Origin: Planctomycetaceae bacterium
GTDB taxonomy: Bacteria > Planctomycetota > Planctomycetia > Planctomycetales > Planctomycetaceae
Direction of reading: 5' to 3'
Length of the DNA: 64,000 nucleotides
NCBI GenBank assembly: GCA_019636285.1
Contig: JAHBXV010000002.1
Location: 186,001 to 250,000 of the forward strand
This document shows positions 57,801 to 64,000 of the stretch, in pieces. The notes under the pieces are model-generated. The model saw only the letters and a list, made by a program, of their open reading frames with translations. It made no database searches and was not told the origin of the DNA. The stretch's first letter is position 1. Every line of letters starts with the position of its first letter. Both the position numbers and the translations under genes were made by a program.

Positions 57801-59041
57801 AGCCAAACCGTAAAGTGGTCGTGACCGGAATGGGAGCGATGACCCCCTTTGGCCATGGGGTCGAGCCTCTCTGGAACGGCGTGAGCGCGGGCCAAAGTAC
57901 GGTGCGAACGATTCAGTCGTTCGAGACGACCGGCATGCCTGTGAACTATGCGTCGGAAATGGACGACTTCGACGCGGCGGAACTCGTGGGTCGGGAACTG
58001 CCGTCCACGCGCGACAAGTGCCTTAAAATGTCGTTTGTCGCGGGGGCCGCCGCGCTCAAGCAGGCCAACTTGTTCGATCGAGACTCGCGCCCGTCCGACC
58101 TCGCGATTCAGACCATCGTCGGAACGGCGCTCGGCCCGTGTTATGAGGCCGACTATTCGTATGGCTGTTATTTCAAGCAAGGCTGGAAAGGGGTCCGTCC
58201 AACCACGGTTCCCAAGAGCATGTTCAACAGCTATGCCAGCCAGCTTTCTGTCGAATATGGCCTCACCGGCATGAACCAGACCATTGCGTGTGCCTGTGCC
58301 TCGGGTGCCGCTGCGATCGGTCTGGCTGCTCAGTTGATTCAATTCGGCCTTGCCGACGCCGTCCTGACCGGAGCGGTCGATTCGCCGCTTTGCGGAAGTA
58401 TGTTCGCGGCCTGGACCAATCTGAGAGTGTTGGCACGGCACGAAGATCCCCAACGGGCGGCGCGTCCGTTCGATCGCGACCGTAACGGCCTCGTTTTGGG
58501 TGAAGGAGCCGGGCTGCTGGTGCTCGAATCCGAAGAGTCGGCCCTTCGTCGCGGCGCCACGCCCCTGGCTGAAGTGCGCGGTTATGGGTCGTCCAGCGAT
58601 TCTTCTCACCTGACGGCTCCCACGGTCGACGGCCCGGTGCGAGCGATTCGACAGGCACTCGACCAGGCGGGACTGAACCCCGACGACATCGACTATGTCA
58701 ACGCCCATGGAACCGCGACTGTCGCGAACGATGAAAACGAAGCCCGCGCGCTGAAGGAAGTTTTCGGGGTTCGGGGAGCGTCGCTGCCCATCAGTTCGAC
58801 GAAGTCGATGCTCGGCCATGGCATGGGGGCCAGCAGCGCTCTCGAGGCGATCATCTGCGTGGAGGCACTGCGGCATCAGCACGTGCCCCCCACGATCAAT
58901 TGCGAAAATCCCGATCCGGCGGCCGAGGGGTTCGACCTGGTGACGGGAGAGGGGCGTCCTCATCGGATGCGTCATGCGTTGTCGAACTCGTTCGGCTTCG
59001 GTGGCGCGAACAGTGTCCTTATCGTGAGTGGATTGACATGA
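57797..59041 (+). CDS. FabF-type beta-ketoacyl-ACP synthase (first)
   Basis: A 414-residue condensing enzyme starting at the ATG at 57797, which overlaps the stop of the megasynthase (ATGA). It has the full thiolase-fold set: VVVTGMGAMTPFG, catalytic Cys in CACASGAAAIG, NAHGTAT, the lysine/histidine motif KSMLGHGMGASS and the closing SNSFGFGGANSVL. It is similar in length to FabF (about 410-420). It probably extends an acyl chain on the ACP encoded by the next gene, with which it also overlaps by 4 bp. Whether it works alone or pairs with the second FabF-like enzyme at 62067 cannot be decided here. Confidence 0.93.
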   Translation: MKPNRKVVVTGMGAMTPFGHGVEPLWNGVSAGQSTVRTIQSFETTGMPVNYASEMDDFDAAELVGRELPSTRDKCLKMSFVAGAAALKQANLFDRDSRPSDLAIQTIVGTALGPCYEADYSYGCYFKQGWKGVRPTTVPKSMFNSYASQLSVEYGLTGMNQTIACACASGAAAIGLAAQLIQFGLADAVLTGAVDSPLCGSMFAAWTNLRVLARHEDPQRAARPFDRDRNGLVLGEGAGLLVLESEESALRRGATPLAEVRGYGSSSDSSHLTAPTVDGPVRAIRQALDQAGLNPDDIDYVNAHGTATVANDENEARALKEVFGVRGASLPISSTKSMLGHGMGASSALEAIICVEALRHQHVPPTINCENPDPAAEGFDLVTGEGRPHRMRHALSNSFGFGGANSVLIVSGLT

Positions 59042-59310
59042 CCGTTCCAACGCGACAGACGATTCTCGATCAACTGACTCACTCGGTGCGCAAGCTCCGA
59101 GGAAAACGGGTCGAAACTGCAAACCTGACCGAAGACGCGCTCCTGGGAGCCGATCTCGGGCTCGACTCGCTCGACATGCTTGAAGTGCGCTTCGACATCG
59201 AAGACGCCTGGAAAATCGAGATCAGCGACAGCGAAGCCGAAGCCCTGTCCTCGGTTCGCGACGTCGTCGACAAGATCCTTGCGAAGTGCGAAGCCGCGCA
59301 GCCGGTCTGA
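59038..59310 (+). CDS. Acyl carrier protein (second free ACP)
   Basis: A 90-residue acyl carrier protein whose ATG at 59038 overlaps the stop of the FabF-type gene. The attachment site is canonical, GADLGLDSLDMLEV, followed by FDIEDAWKIEISDSEAEALS. Translational coupling with the megasynthase and the FabF-type enzyme makes it the most likely partner for the FAAL domain, which lacks its own ACP, and for presenting acyl chains to DarB. Confidence 0.93.
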   Translation: MTVPTRQTILDQLTHSVRKLRGKRVETANLTEDALLGADLGLDSLDMLEVRFDIEDAWKIEISDSEAEALSSVRDVVDKILAKCEAAQPV

Positions 59311-59484
59311 CGCGAGCTTTCGATGACATAGGTGTCGGCAAGTGTTTCCAACACGAACCCGAAACGTACGGCAGTTTTCGACAAATGTCGCGAGTGCCGA
59401 AATGGACCTTCCTTTTTACGCAATGATTCGAGACCGCTTCGGGGGGCACCTTATTTGAGGTCAGCCTCCGATGGAGAGACGGAC

Positions 59485-60504
59485 GTGGAGACGGCGATAC
59501 TCATGCCACCGGAAACGATGCGACGAGAGTTCCACTCCGAGAAGCGGGTTCTCGTCCTGTCGTACTCACAAAGCGGCGACGCCGCCCGGTGCGCGGCCGA
59601 GCTTCTGGAACCGCTGCGACGTTCGGGCGTCCGGCTGACCGAAGTGGAGATTCGCCCGCTGCGCCCCTACCCATTTCCTTGGGGGAGTCTGCGAAAATTC
59701 TTCAATGTCATGCCCGACTGTATTCTCGGGAAGACGCCGGAGATTGAGCCCCCGGAGATTGACGAAGACGTCGAATGGGATCTCGTCATTCTCGTATACC
59801 AGGTCTGGTTTCTGGCTCCCTCGCTCCCGATCCAGGCGTTCTTACGGCATCCCGCAGCCAAATTCCTGCGAGGATGTCCGGTTGTCACCCTGTCCGTCTG
59901 CCGCAACATGTGGCTGGCGGCAGCCGAGCGGATGAGCGACTCGCTGCGGCGGTTGGGAGCCCATCATGTCGACAATGTGGTGGTGACACACCAAGGTCCG
60001 ATCTGGGCGACATTCATCACGACCCCCCGCTACCTGCTCTGGGGCCGTCGCGACCGCCTGTGGAATCTCTTTCCCGAACCGGGCGTCGGAACGGCGGAGT
60101 TGTCCCGCGTGGCGTCGTTCGGGCGATCGTTAGCTGCACAATCTTCGGAATTTGAACCCGATCGCCGGGCCCCTTTCCTGTCGGGCCAGGGAGCGACCCG
60201 GATTGAAGAGAAGTACATTCTCCCCGAACTGATCGGACGACGGATGTTCCGCCTGTTCGCCCGTCTCATCGAGCGGTTCGAGAGCCTGGGAGGCCGGTTT
60301 CTGCGCGGTGTCGGGGTCTATTTATTTGTTGCAACCCTCGTAGCCGGAGTTGTCGTGGGCATCCCTGTGCTATTCGCCTTTCGACTGCTGTTTTCCCGAT
60401 TGCTGTGTCCATTTCTGCGCGGCTACAAGGAACGGATGAGCGGCCCATCGGACCGTTTCCAGGTAGGCACGGAGGATCCGGTTCATCGATTGGCCGACCA
60501 TTAA
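59485..60504 (+). CDS. darA: DarA-like dialkylresorcinol aromatase/condensing enzyme
   Basis: About 339 residues from the GTG at 59485, preceded by GGAGAG at ideal distance; an ATG at 59503 is the alternative. The fold is flavodoxin-like, with the phosphate loop in VLVLSYSQSGDAARCA. Blocks matching DarA proteins of flexirubin and dialkylresorcinol clusters include YPFPWGSLRKFFNVMPD, DLVILVYQVWFLAPSLPIQA and VVTLSVCRNMWLAAAERM. A hydrophobic segment near the C-terminus (VYLFVATLVAGVVVGIPVLF) may anchor it in the membrane. In studied systems DarA aromatises the ring made by DarB. It stands between the ACP and the DarB-like gene. Confidence 0.8.
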   Translation: METAILMPPETMRREFHSEKRVLVLSYSQSGDAARCAAELLEPLRRSGVRLTEVEIRPLRPYPFPWGSLRKFFNVMPDCILGKTPEIEPPEIDEDVEWDLVILVYQVWFLAPSLPIQAFLRHPAAKFLRGCPVVTLSVCRNMWLAAAERMSDSLRRLGAHHVDNVVVTHQGPIWATFITTPRYLLWGRRDRLWNLFPEPGVGTAELSRVASFGRSLAAQSSEFEPDRRAPFLSGQGATRIEEKYILPELIGRRMFRLFARLIERFESLGGRFLRGVGVYLFVATLVAGVVVGIPVLFAFRLLFSRLLCPFLRGYKERMSGPSDRFQVGTEDPVHRLADH

Positions 60505-60696
60505 AGGCTGTCTGCTGAAACAGACACGCCAGCCAGGATTTGATGGATTTCCATTGAGTCGCCCCCGTCGGGCTCGCGGGAAGACTCACACCGGCAACGA
60601 TGCGAGACCGCCTGTTCTAACTGCAACGAATGCGACGGTCGCAAGGATCCTGCCGTCACGAGTCTCGAAGTTTCCAATTGAGTTTGAGACGAATCC

Positions 60697-61845
60697 ATGA
60701 TGGAAGCGTACATCAGCGGCGTTGGCATTTTTCTGCCGAACGATCCGGTTGGCAACGAACAGATTGAGTCTGTTCTGGGCCAGATCAACGGTCGTTCGTC
60801 GAAAGTGAAAGACTGGGTTCTTGACTACAACAAGATCAAGACCCGGCACTACGCCATCGATCCACAAACGGGCCTTCCGACACACAGCAACGCCCAGATG
60901 ACCGCTCTGGCCATACACAATTTGCTCAAGTCGCAGGGCATGGCACTGGACGAAATCGCCTGCCTGGCGTGCGGGACTTCGAGCGCCGACCAGATCATTC
61001 CGAATCACGGCGTGATGGTTCACGGCGAACTGGGCTGTCCCCCCTGCGAAGTCATCGCCACCACCGGGGTCTGCTGCTCCGGCATGACGTCGATGAAATA
61101 CGCGATCATGAACGTCATGTCGGGCCTGGCGCCGAACGCCATCTCGACCGGATCGGAACTGGCCTCGCTCTCGTTCCGGGCCAGCCGCTTCAAACCACAG
61201 ATCGATCGCCTCGTCAGCGAGTTCAACGCGGAACCCACCCTGGCCTTCGAGAATGATTTTCTGCGCTGGATGCTCTCCGACGGGGCCGGCGCCGCTCTCA
61301 TCACTCCCGAACCCCGGCTGAACGGTCCCTCGCTCCGCATCGACTGGATCGAAATCCGCAGCTTCGCCAATGAAGCCGAAACCTGCATGTACTATGGGGG
61401 CATTAAAACAGCCGACGGCAAACTGGAGACGTTCCGCAAAGTGGACGACCCCATGGAGCTTGTCGGAGCCGGCTATCTGAGCCTGGCCCAGGACGTTCGC
61501 GTCCTGCGCGAAAAGCTCCCTTACTCGGTGCGCGAGACATTTCTGTACTGCCGCGAAAAGCACGGGCTATCGGCCGACGAAGTCGACTGGATCCTGCCGC
61601 ACTACTCGTCGGAAGGCTTCCGGGAGCCGCTGCAATCGGGCCTGGCTGAAGTCGGGTTCTCGCTCCCTGATGACCGCTGGTTCACGAACCTGCACTCACG
61701 CGGGAACACCGGCTCCGCGTCGATCTACATCATTCTCGAAGAATTCCTGTCGTCGGGTCGGGCGCAGCCCGGCGACCGGGTGCTGTGCTTCGTCCCCGAA
61801 AGCGCGCGGTTCTCGAACTGTTTCATGCATCTGACGGTGGTCTAG
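60697..61845 (+). CDS. darB: DarB-like ketosynthase/cyclase
   Basis: A 382-residue KAS III-type enzyme. Its N-terminus (YISGVGIFLPNDPVGNEQIE), RHYAIDPQTGLPTHSNAQMT and RWMLSDGAGAALI resemble the DarB group of dialkylresorcinol and flexirubin clusters rather than housekeeping FabH. The catalytic cysteine is probably Cys127 in GVCCSGMTSMKYA, with His in LPHYSSE and Asn in NLHSRGNTGSAS. In characterised systems DarB joins two acyl thioesters, one of them a beta-ketoacyl chain, and cyclises them to a cyclohexanedione. It follows the DarA-like gene by 192 bp on the same strand, which reinforces the call. Confidence 0.83.
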   Translation: MMEAYISGVGIFLPNDPVGNEQIESVLGQINGRSSKVKDWVLDYNKIKTRHYAIDPQTGLPTHSNAQMTALAIHNLLKSQGMALDEIACLACGTSSADQIIPNHGVMVHGELGCPPCEVIATTGVCCSGMTSMKYAIMNVMSGLAPNAISTGSELASLSFRASRFKPQIDRLVSEFNAEPTLAFENDFLRWMLSDGAGAALITPEPRLNGPSLRIDWIEIRSFANEAETCMYYGGIKTADGKLETFRKVDDPMELVGAGYLSLAQDVRVLREKLPYSVRETFLYCREKHGLSADEVDWILPHYSSEGFREPLQSGLAEVGFSLPDDRWFTNLHSRGNTGSASIYIILEEFLSSGRAQPGDRVLCFVPESARFSNCFMHLTVV

Positions 61846-61870
61846 AGCATCGTAAATGTTCAGAACTCAG

Positions 61871-61950
61871 TCGTGTGCCACTGGCTCTGCCAGTGCCTCC
61901 TATTTCGTGCGATCGATTAAAAGCACACTGGCAGAGCCAGTGGCACACGA
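61871..61950. repeat. Dispersed TGGCAC palindromic repeat, copy 2
   Basis: A perfect 25-bp inverted repeat, 61871-61895 (TCGTGTGCCACTGGCTCTGC...) and 61926-61950, with a 30-bp loop, sits between the darB-like and second FabF-like genes. Its core GCCACTGGC/GCCAGTGGC is shared with the copy at 8048-8123. No gene is encoded in it. Confidence 0.85.
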
Positions 61951-62066
61951 AAACTAAGCCATAACAAACCACGGACCGATGCGGTGGACGCTCGGCACGC
62001 TTTCAGCTTCCGCACTTGCCGATCACGGTGCCGATACTCCAACTCTGGATCTGTTGAGGACTGCGA

Positions 62067-63278
62067 ATGCCGCGGCGTATCGCTATTACCGGGATGGGAA
62101 TCGTCAATTCGCTCGGCAATTCCGTCAGCGAGGTGACGGAGTCCTTGCGCTGTGGGAAGTCGGGAGTCGAGATCGTTCCCGAGTACCGGGAACTGGGCTT
62201 TCGCAGTTCGCTGGCGGGTACGCTCAAGAACTACACTCCGCCCGCAATTGATCGCATCTATCTCCGGCAGATGGGAGACAACGGACTTCTGGCCACCGCC
62301 GCCGCTCAGGAAGCGATTGCCGATGCCGGGTTGTCACCGGACCTCGTGCAGAATCCGCGTATGGGAGTCGTTGTTGGCAACTCGGGGACGTATCGAGAGA
62401 CATATCAGCTTTGTCATCAAAAGAAGGATCTCGGCAAGAAACTGACGGGGCTCGCCTTGCCCCGGAGCATGGCCTCCACGGTTTCCGCGAATCTATCGGT
62501 CCTGCTGAAAACCCAGGGGATCTGCTTCACCGCCAGCGCTGCTTGTGCTGGAGGAGCGGTGGCCATCGTCCAGGCCGCCTGGGCCATCCGGCAGGGCCTG
62601 CAAGACCGAGTCCTGGCGGGGGGCGTGCATTGGGGCTCGTGGGAGTTCGATTGCCTCTTCGATTCTCTGCGCGTTTTCTCACGGCGTGAAGACTCCCCCA
62701 CGGAGGCTTCGCGACCGTTCGACGCGAATCGCGATGGCCTCGTTCCTTCAACCGCCGCCGGGATGCTCGTTCTGGAAGACCTGGAACTGGCCGTTGCGCG
62801 AGGCGCCACCGTTCACGCCGAGCTGATCGGCATCGCGATGAACTCGGACGGCTTTGAAATGACCAGCCCATCTGGCGAGGGAAGCGAACGCTGCATGAAG
62901 CTGGCGCTCGAAGATGCCGGAATCACGGCCCGCGATGTCGCGTACATCAACGCACATGCCACCGGAACCGAGGTCGGCGATGCCATCGAGGCGCGCAGCC
63001 TGGGCGCCCTCTTTGGCGATCAGCCGTTTGTCAGCTCCACGAAGTCGATGACCGGTCACGAGGTGAGCGCGGGCGGAGCGACCGAACTCATTTACACCGT
63101 GCAGATGATGAAGCACGGCTTCGTTGCTCCGACGATTAACCTCGAAACCATCGACCCGGAGTGCGCGATGATCCGCCATGTCCCGGGGCGTTCCATCGCC
63201 GCGGAACTCCCCATCGCCATGAGCAACTCGTTTGGCTTCGGCGGAGTCAATGCCGTGCTCATTGTTCGCCGGCCATAG
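62067..63278 (+). CDS. FabF/FabB-type beta-ketoacyl-ACP synthase (second)
   Basis: A 403-residue condensing enzyme. The start ATG has GAGGA about 6-9 bp upstream. Motifs are IAITGMGIVNSLGNSV, catalytic Cys in TASAACAGGAVAIVQA, NAHATGTEVGDAIEA (alanine replaces the usual glycine after the histidine), KSMTGHEVSAGG and the closing SNSFGFGGVNAVLIV. All three catalytic residues are kept, so it should be active. Two FabF-like enzymes in one locus would allow separate chains to be built for the DarB step; one could be specialised for the first or last round. Confidence 0.92.
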   Translation: MPRRIAITGMGIVNSLGNSVSEVTESLRCGKSGVEIVPEYRELGFRSSLAGTLKNYTPPAIDRIYLRQMGDNGLLATAAAQEAIADAGLSPDLVQNPRMGVVVGNSGTYRETYQLCHQKKDLGKKLTGLALPRSMASTVSANLSVLLKTQGICFTASAACAGGAVAIVQAAWAIRQGLQDRVLAGGVHWGSWEFDCLFDSLRVFSRREDSPTEASRPFDANRDGLVPSTAAGMLVLEDLELAVARGATVHAELIGIAMNSDGFEMTSPSGEGSERCMKLALEDAGITARDVAYINAHATGTEVGDAIEARSLGALFGDQPFVSSTKSMTGHEVSAGGATELIYTVQMMKHGFVAPTINLETIDPECAMIRHVPGRSIAAELPIAMSNSFGFGGVNAVLIVRRP

Positions 63279-63352
63279 TCGTAACTTCGATTCTGGCGAG
63301 GCCCTCACTCCCTCCGAGTTCTGGCAATCTTCGTGAGAGCGCGATCACGATT

Positions 63353-64000
63353 TCAGATCAGCGGCGATCCGGTTCGGATTCTCGTCGCGAGCTTTGCTCC
63401 CAGCGGTCCCGCTAACAGAGACGTCAGCAGGAACACGTCGCCAATCCAGGCGGTAATCAGCATTCCAGCCATCATCCAGCCAAACCGGCTCACCAGCAGC
63501 AGGTCGGCGAACAGCAACATTCCCAGACCCGCGGCCGTCATGAACGCGGTCTGCCAGAGAGGTTCTCCGGAACGGCCCAGCGACTGGATCGCCGCCTCCC
63601 GATGAGACAACCCCTGGCGAACGCCCTTCGCGAAGCCAGCCATCAGATGCAGCGTGCCATCGACGGCGATCCCCAGGCCAATCGACGCGGTCATCATCGT
63701 CCCCAGATCCACCACCCCCCCGAACCAGGAAAATCCCCCAAAGACGATGGCGATCGGGAAGAGGTTCGGGATCATCGCGGCGATCGTGCCGGAAACGCTT
63801 CTTAGCAGGAACAGGAAGATGGCCGCGATGACCGCCATGGTCACCAGAAAGCTCACGATCAGGCTTTCCAGAACGGCCTGTTGTGTTCTCAAGAACAAGG
63901 GCACATGCCCGGTGACGATCGCCGAAGCGCCATCGAACCCGCCAAGCGCCGTCCCTGCCTCGTTGGTGACGTCTGTAATGAACGTCGCATAGTCGAGATC
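63353..64000 (-). CDS. MMPL/RND-family exporter, C-terminal part (cut by window edge)
   Basis: The reading frame is open from the window edge to its stop at 63353, giving the last roughly 215 residues of a large membrane transporter. Five or six helices of the second RND half are visible, for example LESLIVSFLVTMAVIAAIFL, IAAMIPNLFPIAIVFGGFSW and LGMLLFADLLLVSRFGW. The segment LGTMMTASIGLGIAVDGTLH is characteristic of RND/MMPL transporters of hydrophobic molecules. Similar exporters are common in aryl-polyene and resorcinol lipid loci. Its direction converges on the second FabF-type gene. Confidence 0.85.
   Translation of the reverse strand, partial: DLDYATFITDVTNEAGTALGGFDGASAIVTGHVPLFLRTQQAVLESLIVSFLVTMAVIAAIFLFLLRSVSGTIAAMIPNLFPIAIVFGGFSWFGGVVDLGTMMTASIGLGIAVDGTLHLMAGFAKGVRQGLSHREAAIQSLGRSGEPLWQTAFMTAAGLGMLLFADLLLVSRFGWMMAGMLITAWIGDVFLLTSLLAGPLGAKLATRIRTGSPLI

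Noticed and set aside
59485-61845. Calling the right side a flexirubin or aryl-polyene cluster
   Set aside because: DarA/DarB fit, but no tyrosine/phenylalanine ammonia lyase, no separate aryl-polyene KS-CLF/KR/DH genes and no aryl-CoA starter ligase of that type are present in the window.

Overview
The window comes from a high-GC planctomycete (Planctomycetota, probably Planctomycetales). The basis is family content: a vWA protein with an N-terminal membrane anchor, a DUF4350/DUF4129 membrane pair, a DUF4432 protein, a squalene-cyclase-like protein with a CxxCH motif, a primary sigma factor with a long insert before region 2, and large lipid or polyketide synthases. No sequence search was possible, so assignments rest on motifs, length and gene order.

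Positions 1-27240 are mostly chromosomal housekeeping. They hold a vWA membrane protein, a squalene-cyclase-like CxxCH protein, a zinc-ribbon membrane protein, a VOC protein, class II photolyase, thioredoxin reductase, an M24 peptidase and bioF. These are followed by a DEAD-box helicase, ftsH, a dolichol-phosphate-mannose-synthase-like glycosyltransferase, DUF4432, a cobA-hemD fusion, rpoD, aroA, the DUF4350/DUF4129 pair, ispD, a sigma-54 activator-like regulator, a small acidic protein and tRNA-Leu(UAG).

From 27532 to the right edge (over 36 kb) almost every gene fits one lipid/polyketide biosynthesis and export locus. On the left are a sulfotransferase, GtrA, a GH3 adenylating enzyme, a FabL-like enoyl reductase, a phosphopantetheinyl transferase and a 3277-residue megasynthase. 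That megasynthase reads KS - KS-like domain without cysteine - AT - ACP x3 - C45 (penicillin acyltransferase-type Ntn hydrolase) - KR - DH - DH. The middle holds a TolC-like channel, a thioesterase, and a MacAB-type exporter with an acyl carrier protein gene between its permease and ATPase genes. On the right are a second megasynthase (FAAL - KS - AT - decayed DH/KR region - ACP), a FabF-type synthase, an ACP, a DarA/DarB pair of the dialkylresorcinol/flexirubin type, another FabF-type synthase, and the end of an MMPL/RND-type exporter.

Working model (inference): the first megasynthase makes a partly reduced polyene or acyl chain, and the FAAL enzyme loads and extends a second acyl chain. DarB would condense and cyclise two acyl thioesters, and DarA would aromatise the product to a dialkylresorcinol-type lipid, which may be sulfated and exported by the MacAB-TolC and MMPL systems. 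The least expected element is the C45 domain inside the first megasynthase. Enzymes of this family become active by self-cleavage in front of a cysteine, so this protein may cut itself into a KS/AT/ACP half and a C45/KR/DH half, or use the domain to release or transfer its product.
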